From positions 85,048 to 149,047 of the forward strand of contig CANMVY010000002.1 of NCBI GenBank assembly GCA_947501265.1: a stretch of 64,000 bases of DNA, in the 5' to 3' direction. The stretch comes from Bacteroidota bacterium. GTDB lineage: Bacteria; Bacteroidota; Bacteroidia; UBA7662; CANHCV01. A program made the position numbers and the translations under genes. Positions 25,861 to 35,085 of this stretch are shown piece after piece. Under the pieces are notes generated by a model. The model was given only the letters and a program-made list of their open reading frames with translations. It had not been told where the DNA came from and did not search any database. Every line of letters starts with the position of its first letter. The first letter of the stretch is position 1.

Positions 25861-27051
25861 ATGAATCTTCACGAATATCAATCCAAAGAAATCCTTTCTA
25901 GATATGGCGTTGCCATACAAAGAGGACTTATTGCCAACACTACAGAAGAAGCTGTTGCAGCTGCTAAAACCCTTTCCGAACAAACCGGAACCGGTTGGTG
26001 GGTCATTAAAGCACAAATCCACGCAGGTGGACGAGGCAAAGGCGGTGGTGTAAAATTGGCGAAATCTTTGGATGAGGTTCAAAGTCGTTCCAATGACATC
26101 ATTGGTATGCAATTGATCACGCCACAAACTGGTCCTGAAGGAAAAAAGGTTCATCATGTGTTGGTCGCTGAAGATGTATATTACCCTGGAGCATCCGAAA
26201 CAAAGGAATTCTACGTGTCGGTTCTATTGGATCGTTCAACCGGAAAAAACACCATCATGTATTCTACTGAAGGTGGAATGGATATTGAGGAAGTTGCTCA
26301 CAATACCCCACATTTGATTTTCAAGGAAGAAATCGATCCATTAGTGGGTTTACAGCCTTTCCAAGCTCGTAAAATTGCTTTCAATTTGGGCGTTTCTGGA
26401 GATGCTTTCAAAAACATGGTGAAGTTTGTTCATTCCTTGTACAACGCTTATACAGATATCGATGCTGCTTTGTTCGAAATTAACCCAGTTCTGAAAACAT
26501 CTGATGATAAAATCATTGCTGTTGATGCGAAGGTTAATTTGGATGAGAATGCATTGTACCGCCACAAAGATTTGGCAGCTTTGCGCGATTTGAAAGAAGA
26601 AGATCCAACCGAAGTTGAAGCAGGACAATTCAATTTGAACTACGTTAAATTGGATGGAAACGTAGGTTGTATGGTAAACGGAGCCGGTTTGGCGATGGCC
26701 ACCATGGACATCATCAAATTAAGCGGTGGTGAACCAGCCAACTTCTTGGATGTGGGCGGAACAGCATCAGCTGAAACGGTAAAAAATGCGTTTCACATCA
26801 TTTTGAAAGATCCCAATGTTAAGGCCATCCTAATCAATATTTTCGGTGGAATTGTTCGTTGCGATCGTGTTGCAAATGGTGTCGTAGAAGCTTATCAATC
26901 GATTGGTGATATTCCTATTCCTATCATTGTTCGTTTACAAGGCACCAATGCAGTTGAAGCCAAAAAAATCATCGATGATTCTGGCTTGAATGTTCACTCA
27001 GCCATTACGCTTCAAGAAGCAGCCGATTTAGTTCGTCAAGTATTACACTAA
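25861..27051 (+). CDS. sucC: Succinyl-CoA synthetase beta subunit (ADP-forming)
   Basis: The 396-residue protein matches SucC from its opening MNLHEYQSKEILSRYGV. It has an ATP-grasp domain (about 1-240; glycine-rich GGRGKGGGVKLA near 53-64) and a C-terminal CoA-ligase-like domain with FLDVGGTAS and IFGGIVRCDRVANG. With SucD it converts succinyl-CoA to succinate with ATP formation in the TCA cycle. SucD is not adjacent, so the subunits are encoded apart. The gene stands alone between a -7 box and a terminator. Confidence 0.96.
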   Translation: MNLHEYQSKEILSRYGVAIQRGLIANTTEEAVAAAKTLSEQTGTGWWVIKAQIHAGGRGKGGGVKLAKSLDEVQSRSNDIIGMQLITPQTGPEGKKVHHVLVAEDVYYPGASETKEFYVSVLLDRSTGKNTIMYSTEGGMDIEEVAHNTPHLIFKEEIDPLVGLQPFQARKIAFNLGVSGDAFKNMVKFVHSLYNAYTDIDAALFEINPVLKTSDDKIIAVDAKVNLDENALYRHKDLAALRDLKEEDPTEVEAGQFNLNYVKLDGNVGCMVNGAGLAMATMDIIKLSGGEPANFLDVGGTASAETVKNAFHIILKDPNVKAILINIFGGIVRCDRVANGVVEAYQSIGDIPIPIIVRLQGTNAVEAKKIIDDSGLNVHSAITLQEAADLVRQVLH

Positions 27052-27057
27052 AATTTC

Positions 27058-27088
27058 AAAGCCCTCGGAAATCGGGGGCTTTTTTTTG
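27058..27088 (+). terminator. Intrinsic terminator of sucC
   Basis: AGCCCTCG (27060-27067) pairs with CGGGGGCT (27073-27080, one G-T pair) over GAAAT, followed by eight T. It ends just before the ATG of the next gene at 27092. Confidence 0.82.
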
Positions 27089-27091
27089 CTT

Positions 27092-27703
27092 ATGATTATT
27101 CGAATCTTTCCAGAAAACCCCAATGAAAAACATGTTCGTCAAGTAGCTAACGCTTTACGAAATGGAGAGATTGTGGTACTACCCACCGATACTGTTTATG
27201 CATTTTGCGCCAGTGTGGAAAATCGAAAGGCCACCGAAATGATCGCTCGAATTAATCCGAAACACAACGACCCAACCACTTTTTCACTGCTTTGTTCGGA
27301 CTTATCGCACTTGAGCGATTATTGCGCTCAAATTCCCAATCATCATTTCCGCATGATGAAGGCCCATTTACCTGGCCCATTTACCTTTATCCTCGACGCT
27401 AGTGCTTTGGTTCCTAAAATTATTCACCGCAAGAAAAAAACGGTAGGGATTCGAGTACCCGATCATGCGGTAACTCGTGAGATTATTCGCGAATTAGGTA
27501 TGCCGTTGCTTTGCTCCAGTTTAAAAGATGAAGACGACGTTTTGGAATACACTACCGATCCGGAATTGATCCATGAACGTTATGAAAATAGCGTTTTTAT
27601 GGTGGTTGATGGAGGAAATGGAGATATCATTCCTTCTACGGTAGTCGATTTAACCGATAGCGAAGCGATTGTTCTTCGTCAAGGAAAAGGAATTTTAAAT
27701 TGA
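27092..27703 (+). CDS. Sua5/YciO/YrdC-family protein (threonylcarbamoyl-AMP synthase type)
   Basis: The protein of about 203 residues is a single YrdC domain with the opening PTDTVYAFCASVEN (about 34-47) and the RxxR/K-rich nucleotide-binding face (KKKTVGIRVPDH, about 116-127). It lacks the Sua5 C-terminal domain and looks closest to the YciO branch. Sua5/YrdC make threonylcarbamoyl-AMP for tRNA t6A37; YciO activity is weaker and less certain. The ATG at 27092 is preferred over a TTG two codons upstream. It lies right after the sucC terminator, so its promoter is unclear. Confidence 0.88.
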   Translation: MIIRIFPENPNEKHVRQVANALRNGEIVVLPTDTVYAFCASVENRKATEMIARINPKHNDPTTFSLLCSDLSHLSDYCAQIPNHHFRMMKAHLPGPFTFILDASALVPKIIHRKKKTVGIRVPDHAVTREIIRELGMPLLCSSLKDEDDVLEYTTDPELIHERYENSVFMVVDGGNGDIIPSTVVDLTDSEAIVLRQGKGILN

Positions 27704-27708
27704 AATAC

Positions 27709-28149
27709 TTATAAGTTCGAATTTGGGGTTGAAGTTGAATCTACTTTAAATGGATTTTTTTCATTTGGATTATACACTTCAACTTTCACTTCCACAATTC
27801 CGGCAGCAATTATTCCAATTTTTTTAGCTGCACCAAAAGAGAGATCAATAATTCTACCTTTTACAAAAGGCCCACGGTCATTTACTTTTACAATAACCTC
27901 TTCTCCATTGCGAAGATTTGTAACCTTTAATAGTGTTCCAAATGGATAAGATTTGTGCGCACAAACCATGGAATCGGAGTAGTGACGTTCTCCTGAGGCT
28001 GTTAAATGGCGATTAGCGCTTTTGCTGTAATAGGATGCTTTGCCGAAGGCAACTTTTACACCATCGTTTGCCCCAGCTAGAGTGCAAAATGATACAATTG
28101 AAAATACGATAAAGAATGAAAAGAATTTTAAAATACTCATAGTCTTCAT
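27709..28149 (-). CDS. RlpA-family protein (double-psi beta-barrel)
   Basis: The 146-residue protein has a signal peptide (about 1-28) and one RlpA double-psi barrel with GKASYYSKSANRHLTASGE (about 36-54) and VKVNDRGPFVKGRIIDLS (about 91-108), including the Asp-Arg-Gly motif expected for lytic activity. RlpA cleaves denuded glycan strands at the septum. There is no SPOR domain, as in many Bacteroidota forms. A second ATG three codons in (28140) is also possible. Convergent with the Sua5-like gene, 5 bp apart. Confidence 0.9.
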   Translation of the reverse strand: MKTMSILKFFSFFIVFSIVSFCTLAGANDGVKVAFGKASYYSKSANRHLTASGERHYSDSMVCAHKSYPFGTLLKVTNLRNGEEVIVKVNDRGPFVKGRIIDLSFGAAKKIGIIAAGIVEVKVEVYNPNEKNPFKVDSTSTPNSNL

Positions 28150-28162
28150 TTGTTTTATTCAA

Positions 28163-28170
28163 CAAAAGTA
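28163..28170 (-). promoter_or_regulatory. -7 element of the RlpA-like gene
   Basis: On the minus strand this reads TACTTTTG, a full -7 match, 13 bp before the ATG at 28149. No -33 TTTG is evident. Confidence 0.5.
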
Positions 28171-28286
28171 GACACTTTCGTATGAAACGCCTGAAAATCA
28201 GCACAATTACAGGATTTGGTTCAGAGACTTTAACGGCTTAGCCGTTTCATTAAGATTCCATTAACACTCGGTTACGGAAAAATTTG

Positions 28287-28937
28287 TTACCAACCGTCTT
28301 CACCAAGAAGGGGAACAAATCGAAAGTCTTGCAATTCCTCGCGTTGGAACTCTTGATCGGAAACGCGTGTAATTCGGATCATTTTCTGGGTTTGCTTGTC
28401 TCCTACAGGAATGACCATAAGTCCACCGATGGCCAGTTGTTCCATAAGAGCCTGCGGAATGTTGGGTCCTCCAGCGGTAACAATGATTTTATCGAAGGGG
28501 GCAAATTGAGGCAACCCTAATGTTCCATCACCCAAAAAGGTATTGAACTGAAAACCAGCTAGGCTTAAGAACTTTTTGGTTTTAGAATAGAGAACTTTAT
28601 TTCGTTCAATGGAATAAACTTTGGCACCTAATTTTGAGAGCACTGCTCCTTGATAGCCTGAACCGGTTCCAATTTCCAATACCTTTTCTCGTCTCTTGAT
28701 TTCCAATAAAGAAGTCATGAAAGCCACCGTAAACGGGTGGGAAATGGTTTGATCTTCTCCGATGGGAAAAGCGACATCTTCGTAGGCTTTTTCAAGGAAA
28801 ACCGTATCCAAGAACCAATGACGAGGAACAGCTTTCATCGCTTCAAGTACGGCATCGGAGGTGATTCCTTTTTGTTTAAGGGTTTCAATGAGTTGATTGC
28901 GTAAACCTTGTTGCCGAAAATTATCCTCTAATGTCAT
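28287..28937 (-). CDS. pcm: Protein-L-isoaspartate O-methyltransferase
   Basis: The protein of about 216 residues has the Pcm opening DNFRQQGLRNQLIETL and the PCMT motifs AVPRHWFL, DQTISHPFTVAFM (about 66-78) and the SAM-binding VLEIGTGSGYQGAVLSKLG (about 89-107). It methylates isoaspartyl residues so that aged proteins can be repaired. I chose ATG 28937 because it gives the family's normal length; an in-frame start at 29003 adds 22 residues unlike the family and would lie upstream of the -7 box. That box ends 4 bp before the chosen ATG, suggesting a leaderless mRNA. Confidence 0.93.
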   Translation of the reverse strand: MTLEDNFRQQGLRNQLIETLKQKGITSDAVLEAMKAVPRHWFLDTVFLEKAYEDVAFPIGEDQTISHPFTVAFMTSLLEIKRREKVLEIGTGSGYQGAVLSKLGAKVYSIERNKVLYSKTKKFLSLAGFQFNTFLGDGTLGLPQFAPFDKIIVTAGGPNIPQALMEQLAIGGLMVIPVGDKQTQKMIRITRVSDQEFQREELQDFRFVPLLGEDGW

Positions 28938-28941
28938 AAAA

Positions 28942-28949
28942 CAAAGGTA
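28942..28949 (-). promoter_or_regulatory. -7 element of pcm
   Basis: On the minus strand this reads TACCTTTG, then TTTT and the pcm ATG. The 4-bp spacing puts the expected transcription start at or next to the start codon. Confidence 0.6.
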
Positions 28950-29083
28950 ACCGCACATCTCCACTCTTTGTTGAGTGTTGAAAAATGGAAGAAGGATGTA
29001 CAAAGTCGAAAAATTTCAAAAAATGTGGAAAGTTGATGAATAGGAAATCCCATCACTAGGGAATTTGAGCCAATAAAATCCTT

Positions 29084-29091
29084 AAATTTGA
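29084..29091 (+). promoter_or_regulatory. -7 element of the lipoprotein/sugar transferase unit
   Basis: TAAATTTG is a full -7 match; a TTTG at 29064-29067 lies 16 bp upstream. ATG codons follow at 29099 and 29105. Confidence 0.5.
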
Positions 29092-29104
29092 GTTTTCCAT
29101 GCTC

Positions 29105-29962
29105 ATGAAGAAACTGAAGTTTGTTTTTTTCTTTCTGGTTGTTCTGCAAAGTTGTTCGGTCATCGATCCGGTTGAAAAAACTCCTGCCTACCTCTACCTT
29201 CAACCTTTCGAAGTATTGGATTCTTCATTTGCTTACCATGGAAGCATTCGGCACCGGATTAAAGACGGTTGGGTATACATCAACGATGAGTACTTAGGTG
29301 CTTTTGAATTACCAGCAAAAATTCCTGTGATCGCTGAAGGTCCCACCAAAATCGTGGTTTCTCCCGGTATTCTTAGCAACGGAATCGCTGGAACTCGTTC
29401 CATTTATCCGGGCTATCGCCCTTTTGCTAAAACTATTTCTTTATCTCCCTTAAAAACAGATTCCCTTTCGCTGAAAACCTTTTACAATTCCTACCTAAAA
29501 TTTGTGGTATTAGAAGATTTTGAGTTGAGCAATACCTTCGAAAATATGTTCAATGCAGATACCACTTTTTACATCGATACCATCAATCCGTATGAAGGAA
29601 GGCGGTCGCTGGCATGGTCCCTGGAGGATTCCTTTCCAACCGTGAATTTCAGAACGAAAAATGATTTAATCATTCAGGGTGGAGGACGCCCCGCATTTAT
29701 GGAATTGGATTATCGATGCAATAATCCGTTTACCATTTACTTGGATGTTTACAGCTCTGGAGGATTGGTTCAATACCCGTTTTTCATTGTTAATCCTAAA
29801 GAAACCTGGAACAAGTTGTACATCAACCTCACTCCAGCCATTGCAGAACTTCCCCAGAACTCCAAAATTCGTTTGCGGTTTTATTCTTTGTTCCAAAGCT
29901 CATCCACCAAAAAAGGTTGGGGAGAAATTGATAATGTGAAGGTGTTTTACACCGACAATTGA
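29105..29962 (+). CDS. Lipoprotein of unknown function
   Basis: The protein of about 285 residues starts with MKKLKFVFFFLVVLQSC, a lipoprotein signal with lipobox LQSC. The remainder is strand-rich without a motif I can name. The C-terminal third (about 165-285) resembles a jelly-roll or carbohydrate-binding-like fold by its alternating aromatic strands and GWGEIDNVKVFY ending. It lies 5 bp before a polyprenyl-phosphate sugar transferase gene, so a role in surface glycan handling is possible but inferred. ATG 29105 is preferred over 29099 because the -7 box ends at 29091. Confidence 0.78.
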   Translation: MKKLKFVFFFLVVLQSCSVIDPVEKTPAYLYLQPFEVLDSSFAYHGSIRHRIKDGWVYINDEYLGAFELPAKIPVIAEGPTKIVVSPGILSNGIAGTRSIYPGYRPFAKTISLSPLKTDSLSLKTFYNSYLKFVVLEDFELSNTFENMFNADTTFYIDTINPYEGRRSLAWSLEDSFPTVNFRTKNDLIIQGGGRPAFMELDYRCNNPFTIYLDVYSSGGLVQYPFFIVNPKETWNKLYINLTPAIAELPQNSKIRLRFYSLFQSSSTKKGWGEIDNVKVFYTDN

Positions 29963-29967
29963 ACTGA

Positions 29968-31380
29968 ATGAAAAAGAGGATCGACACCCTTGCTTTTGCG
30001 TTCTTGGACCTCCTTTCGGTGGTGTCGGGTTGGTACATTTTTAACCTTTACCGAAAATCCTTTTTCCCAAAGGAAGATTTGGAAATCCTACCTTTAAATT
30101 CCCTCGAATTTTTTGAAAAATCCTCCATCATTGTCGCTTTTTGGATCATTCTTTTTCTCATCGGAGGATCTTACCGAGATGTTTACCGAAAAAGCCGATT
30201 AACCGAAGTTGGGAAAACCTTGGTTCAAACGTTTATTGGAACCATGATCATCTTTTTTGCGGTTTTGTTGAACGACCCCGTTGATCATTATCAAACGTTT
30301 TATTTATACTTTTTCGGCTTATTGATCATTCAGTTTTTGTTAACTTCCATTTTGCGTTCCATCTTTTTAACTCGAATTTTTCGCCGCCTCCGAAGTGGGA
30401 AACTTTACTTTAAAACGCTATTGATTGGAGGCGGGAAAAGAGCCAAAAACCTTATTCGGGAAATGGAAGGCCCGAAGGGAATGCCCGGATACCGATTTGT
30501 AGGCTTTATTGATCCAAAGCTCAACGGAGCACCCATAATTGAAAATCAGGTACCTTTGGTAGGAGAAGGGATCGAAGCCATTGCGAAAGCTATTCTAGAA
30601 TTTGAACCCGAGGAAGTATTCATTGCTTTAGAAAAAACCGAACACGAAAAATTTCGTGAAATCATTCAAATTCTTAAAAATCATCGGGTAATCATTCGAA
30701 TTGTTCCCGATATGTACGACATCATGTTGGGCTTGGTGAAAATGCAACAAATTTTTGGTGCCATTCTCATCGAAGCTTCTCCAGAATTATTCCCAGCTTG
30801 GCAAGCTCCCATCAAGCGAATTCTAGACATTTTCGTTTCTTTCTTCGCCATTCTCCTCCTATCTCCCATTTACATTTATGTTGCCTTACGCGTAAAATTA
30901 TCATCTGAGGGATCCATCTTATTCAAACAAGAACGAATTGGAATCAATGGTAAACCCTTCTTTATTTGGAAATTCCGATCCATGGTAGAAAACGCTGAAA
31001 AAACAGGTCCCGCCCTTTCTTCTACCGCCGATCAACGCATTACCCCATGGGGAAAAACCATGAGAAAGTATCGCCTGGACGAATTACCCCAATTTTTCAA
31101 TGTTTTAAAAGGCGATATGTCGCTGGTTGGATATCGACCAGAACGGCAATATTACATAGACCAAATTGTTCAGAAAGCGCCTCATTACCAGCAATTACTC
31201 CATATAAAACCCGGAATTACCTCTTGGGGAATGGTGAAATACGGGTATGCTTCAAATGTGGATGAAATGGTGGATCGATTGAAATTCGACTTGTTGTACA
31301 TCGAAAACATGTCGCTCCTGGTTGATTTTAAAATTTTGATTTATACCAGTTTAATCATCGTAAGAGGTAGAGGAATTTGA
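29968..31380 (+). CDS. Polyprenyl-phosphate sugar-1-phosphate transferase (exopolysaccharide initiation)
   Basis: The 470-residue inner-membrane enzyme has four N-terminal helices (about 8-130), a Rossmann-like CoA_binding_3 segment (about 145-270) and a C-terminal bacterial sugar transferase domain (about 283-470). That domain shows FKQERIGINGKPFFIWKFRSM, RKYRLDELPQFFNVLKGDMSLVGYRPE and the final RGRGI. The family moves a hexose-1-phosphate from a nucleotide sugar to undecaprenyl phosphate, starting polysaccharide assembly. It probably feeds the same envelope systems as the exporter and ligase genes at 2-6 kb. The sugar is not determinable. Confidence 0.93.
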   Translation: MKKRIDTLAFAFLDLLSVVSGWYIFNLYRKSFFPKEDLEILPLNSLEFFEKSSIIVAFWIILFLIGGSYRDVYRKSRLTEVGKTLVQTFIGTMIIFFAVLLNDPVDHYQTFYLYFFGLLIIQFLLTSILRSIFLTRIFRRLRSGKLYFKTLLIGGGKRAKNLIREMEGPKGMPGYRFVGFIDPKLNGAPIIENQVPLVGEGIEAIAKAILEFEPEEVFIALEKTEHEKFREIIQILKNHRVIIRIVPDMYDIMLGLVKMQQIFGAILIEASPELFPAWQAPIKRILDIFVSFFAILLLSPIYIYVALRVKLSSEGSILFKQERIGINGKPFFIWKFRSMVENAEKTGPALSSTADQRITPWGKTMRKYRLDELPQFFNVLKGDMSLVGYRPERQYYIDQIVQKAPHYQQLLHIKPGITSWGMVKYGYASNVDEMVDRLKFDLLYIENMSLLVDFKILIYTSLIIVRGRGI

Positions 31381-31381
31381 T

Positions 31382-32620
31382 ATGTTAGTATTTGAAAAAA
31401 TGGAGTTACCCAATGGTTTACGGGTAATTTTTCACCAGGATTTATCGACGCCCCTGGCAACCGTGAATATTCTCGTAGGCGTTGGGGCGAGGGACGAAAA
31501 TCCAGATCACACCGGATTTGCCCATTTGTTTGAACATCTGATGTTTGGAGGAACGCCCCTCATTCCCGAATACGACGCCTTTGCCCAATCTATCGGTGCC
31601 GAAAACAATGCATTTACCTCCAACGATTTTACCAATTACTACATTACCGTTCCATCCCAAAATTTGGAATCGGCCCTCTACCTCGAAGCCGATCGGATGC
31701 GAGAAATAGAACTTTCGGAACGATCGCTTGATGTTCAAAGAAAAGTAGTGATTGAAGAATTTAAACAACGGTATTTAAATCAACCTTACGGCGATGCGTG
31801 GCTGGAATTACGTCCCCTCGCCTACTTCAATCACCCCTATCGATGGGCAACCATTGGAAAAGAAATTGAACACATTGAAAAGTCGAAACTCTCCGATGTG
31901 AAGCATTTTTTTGAAACGTTTTACGTCCCGCAAAATTCCATCTTATCCATATCAGGAAACTTTCAAATGGATCAAGTCAAAACATGGATTGATCGCTATT
32001 TTTCGTTTCAAAAACCAGGGCAGCAGAACCCAAAGGCGTACGCTCAAGATCATCCAAATCGTTCAGGAAAGCGAAAGGATCTCGAACAAGAAGTACCCCA
32101 AAATGCGTTTTATTGGGCCTTCCCCATCGTTGGCAGAAACCATCCCGATTATTACGCTACCGATTTAATTAGCGATGTTTTGGGAAGAGGTAAATCTTCC
32201 CGATTAAAAGAAAACTGGCTGAAAAATAATCCGCTTTTTTCTCAAATTAATGCCTACGTAACCGGTGATGAAGATCCAGGATTAATGGTCATTCAAGGGA
32301 ATTTACTTCCCGAAACCACTTGGGAAGAAGCTGAAAAAGCGATTTGGAGTGATTTACATTTGCTTTGCAATGAATTGATTTCGGACTACAATCTCGAAAA
32401 AATCAAAAATCAATACCAAACGTCTCAGGCATTTTCCAACATCGATTCATCTTCCATTGCTTTAAACTTGGCTTATTTTGAATGGCTTGGCGATGCAAAA
32501 CGGATTCATCAAGAAGACGAAAAATACATGAACGTTTCGCCTACCGAGATTCAAAGATTGGCGAAGGAAATTTTCAACGCTTCATCCCTTTCATCCATTT
32601 ACTACCATCCCAAATCATGA
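31382..32620 (+). CDS. M16 zinc metallopeptidase, catalytic subunit
   Basis: The 412-residue protein has the inverted zinc motif HLFEH at residues 48-52 and the downstream glutamate in VVIEEFKQRY (about 122-131), so it should be catalytically active. No signal peptide is evident. Length fits the two-domain M16B type that pairs with a second, inactive half. The next gene encodes exactly such a partner with an ATGA overlap. M16B heterodimers act as peptidases on short or unfolded peptides. Confidence 0.94.
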   Translation: MLVFEKMELPNGLRVIFHQDLSTPLATVNILVGVGARDENPDHTGFAHLFEHLMFGGTPLIPEYDAFAQSIGAENNAFTSNDFTNYYITVPSQNLESALYLEADRMREIELSERSLDVQRKVVIEEFKQRYLNQPYGDAWLELRPLAYFNHPYRWATIGKEIEHIEKSKLSDVKHFFETFYVPQNSILSISGNFQMDQVKTWIDRYFSFQKPGQQNPKAYAQDHPNRSGKRKDLEQEVPQNAFYWAFPIVGRNHPDYYATDLISDVLGRGKSSRLKENWLKNNPLFSQINAYVTGDEDPGLMVIQGNLLPETTWEEAEKAIWSDLHLLCNELISDYNLEKIKNQYQTSQAFSNIDSSSIALNLAYFEWLGDAKRIHQEDEKYMNVSPTEIQRLAKEIFNASSLSSIYYHPKS

Positions 32621-33873
32621 AGGCTCCCGAAATTCAACCTTTAATTTCCATCCCTCATCAGGTTGCAAAAAGTCAAATTTTCTCCAATGGTTGCGGTCTC
32701 CATTGGTTAGAAGGCGGATCCCAAGAAGTTGCGAAAATTGAATGGATTTGGGAGCATCAACCCATCGAAGGCATTGCGGCTTGGGAAAAAGACTTGGTTC
32801 AAAAAATGCAATTTGAGGGCAGCGAAAGTTATTCTAGAAAGCAAATTTCAGAACTTTTGGATTTTTATGGGATTTATTCTCAATTCGAAGGATGGATGAA
32901 TTACAGCTCTTTGGTTTGGCACGGATTAACTCGAAATTTGCCATCATTGGTTGATGTTTTGTTCGATGTACAATTGAAACCAACCTTCCCAGAAACGGAG
33001 TGGAAAACCTTTCAACAAGCCGAAATTCAATCTTTCCATTTGTCATGCGAGCGAGTAAATAACCTTGCTCGCAGACTATTCAACCAGCATTTGTTTTCCA
33101 ATCACCCTTACGGATTAACCATCAGTGAAAATGGAATTCGGGAGATGGATACCCAACGATTGCACCACATTCACTCAAAACTTTTTAAAAAACCATTTCA
33201 CGTTTTTGTTTCAGGCAAAAACATTGGAGAATTGGTTGAGATGATTGGAGAAAAAATGGAAGGTTTATTTCTCGAAAAAAATGATAATAAAGACATCCTA
33301 CCAATTTCTTACCAAAAAGAACTTTTGTTTCAAGAGAAAATGGGTGCTCAACAAAATTGCATCCGAATTGGTCGCTTAGCCGTTGGAAGAAATCATGAGG
33401 ACTTTCATGGATTTCAAGTATTAAATACCATCATTGGAGGATATTTTGGTTCTCGTTTGATGAAAAATTTACGAGAGGATAAAGGATTAACCTACGGAAT
33501 TGGAAGCATGAGCTATCCCTTTTTCGAGCAGAGCATGTTTTTCATCAATGCTGAAGTAAAAGCTACCGAAGCTCAATTGGCTTTGGATGAAATTCAAAAA
33601 GAACTGATGACCCTGCAAAAAGAGTTGATCAGTGAAGATGAATTGAACTTGGTCATCAGCACCATGCAAGGACAAATGATCCAAGGATGTGACGGAATTT
33701 TTGCTCACATGGATCGAAATAAAAACATCATTTTGAACCAGTTATCCAGCGATTATTACCAATCATTCTTTGAAAAATTGAATGAAATTCGTCCTGATGA
33801 AATTCAGGAATTGAGTCAAAAATATTTGAACTGGGACGACCTTTTGAGGGTGAATATTGGATTAAGAAATTAG
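32617..33873 (+). CDS. M16-family non-catalytic partner subunit
   Basis: The protein of about 418 residues has the M16 fold but no HxxEH motif; the corresponding N-terminal region reads WEHQPIEGIAAWEKDL. It keeps the C-terminal RxxxGLTYGIGSMSY segment (about 287-300) used to position substrate in the partner. This split of catalytic and R/Y-bearing subunits is known for bacterial M16B heterodimers. The start at 32617 gives ATGA coupling to the catalytic subunit. The 3' end overlaps the convergent chromate-transporter-like gene by 12 bp. Confidence 0.9.
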   Translation: MKAPEIQPLISIPHQVAKSQIFSNGCGLHWLEGGSQEVAKIEWIWEHQPIEGIAAWEKDLVQKMQFEGSESYSRKQISELLDFYGIYSQFEGWMNYSSLVWHGLTRNLPSLVDVLFDVQLKPTFPETEWKTFQQAEIQSFHLSCERVNNLARRLFNQHLFSNHPYGLTISENGIREMDTQRLHHIHSKLFKKPFHVFVSGKNIGELVEMIGEKMEGLFLEKNDNKDILPISYQKELLFQEKMGAQQNCIRIGRLAVGRNHEDFHGFQVLNTIIGGYFGSRLMKNLREDKGLTYGIGSMSYPFFEQSMFFINAEVKATEAQLALDEIQKELMTLQKELISEDELNLVISTMQGQMIQGCDGIFAHMDRNKNIILNQLSSDYYQSFFEKLNEIRPDEIQELSQKYLNWDDLLRVNIGLRN

Positions 33874-35082
33874 GACCATATTGAGGATTCCGGCTAAGAT
33901 TCCTAACGCCACAATGTAATGGGAAGCCATGCGTAAGAACAATTGAGCCAAAACCACGGCTACAACGATGGCGCAATTCAAAAAGACATTTGATTGATCT
34001 CCTTGAAAAACAATGCTTTTACAGAAAATTAAGAAAGCCGAAATGATGAGCCCCAATGCTGCAGCATTGAGTCCGAGCAACGATTTTGCAACGCCGCGGC
34101 TTCGTTTTATTTGGTTCCAAATGGGAAAGGTGAAGAGAATAAAGAAAATTCCAGGTGCAAAAATTCCGATCATTCCTGCGAGCCCTCCAATAATTAGCCA
34201 CCAGTTCGATTGGGTTTCATTGTAAAGTGAAACCCCTGAAATAAAACTTGAAAATGAAAAAACAGGACCGGGAACGCCTTGAGCAATACCATAACCCGTT
34301 AAAAATTCTGATTCGGAAACATAATGTTTGAAGTGAACAAAATGCTCAAACATGATGGGAATCAACACCTGTCCGCCTCCAAATACCAAAGAACCATATT
34401 GATAGTTGTTTTGCAGGATGAGTAAACTGCGTTCACCAAGCAAATTTCCCAACAAGGCCAATAATACAAATAATCCGGCCCAAGCAAATAAATACCTCCA
34501 AGAAATTTTAAGGTTAACTATTTTTTCGGTATTCTCCAATTCACGACTAAATGTAAAGGAAATGAACCCAGAAAGAAGAAGTGAAAACGGAATTAAATAC
34601 GGAGATCTGAACCACACGTTTGCGGTAGCCACAAGGACAGTAATGATGATGGCTAAGGGCGTTTTCCAATTTCCTTTAGCCAAACGAATGGCTGCAACCG
34701 CAATAAAACCCGTTGCGATGGGCGATAAAAATTGAAGAAACGAAAGGTCCCAATGCAGCCGCTCTACGTGCACATAAATGAGTGCGATGAGGGTCATGAG
34801 AATCGAAGCCGGCAAAACCCAAATGAGCAAGGAGGTTGCCGCCAAAGAAACCCCTCCAATCTTGTAACCGATAGCGGCAACCGTTTGGGTACTCGAAGGT
34901 CCCGGCAAAGCCGAACACAACGCATTGATTTCCAAAAACTCTTCCTTGGTCAAGTATTTCCGTCGGCGAACGAACAAATCCAACATTAAGGAAATATGGG
35001 CATAAGGACCTCCAAAGGAAAGAAAAGACAACGTAAGAACGTCTCTTAAAAATCGAAATGCCTTATATCGAGAAAACCGCAA
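33862..35082 (-). CDS. ChrA-family chromate transporter-like protein
   Basis: The 406-residue membrane protein has two homologous halves. The N-terminal half shows the family marks SFGGPYAHI (about 22-30) and ALPGPSSTQ (about 54-62), and the C-terminal half the related FGGGQVLIP and GYGIAQGVPGP. Long-chain ChrA proteins export chromate, but many members have other or unknown anion substrates. It follows a non-heme iron oxygenase gene by 3 bp, an unexplained pairing. No chromate reductase or ChrB regulator is near, so chromate resistance is only a family-level guess. Confidence 0.87.
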   Translation of the reverse strand: MRFSRYKAFRFLRDVLTLSFLSFGGPYAHISLMLDLFVRRRKYLTKEEFLEINALCSALPGPSSTQTVAAIGYKIGGVSLAATSLLIWVLPASILMTLIALIYVHVERLHWDLSFLQFLSPIATGFIAVAAIRLAKGNWKTPLAIIITVLVATANVWFRSPYLIPFSLLLSGFISFTFSRELENTEKIVNLKISWRYLFAWAGLFVLLALLGNLLGERSLLILQNNYQYGSLVFGGGQVLIPIMFEHFVHFKHYVSESEFLTGYGIAQGVPGPVFSFSSFISGVSLYNETQSNWWLIIGGLAGMIGIFAPGIFFILFTFPIWNQIKRSRGVAKSLLGLNAAALGLIISAFLIFCKSIVFQGDQSNVFLNCAIVVAVVLAQLFLRMASHYIVALGILAGILNMVLIS

Positions 35083-35085
35083 AAG

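Noticed and set aside
28232-28246. Palindrome AACGGCT-T-AGCCGTT between the RlpA-like gene and pcm
   Set aside because: It is short, has no T-run on either strand, and could be a weak terminator or chance; I could not support a feature.
32617-33873. Second M16 gene as a broken pseudogene because HxxEH is missing
   Set aside because: The frame is intact and it retains the RxxxGLTYG region; loss of the zinc motif is normal for the partner subunit of M16B heterodimers.
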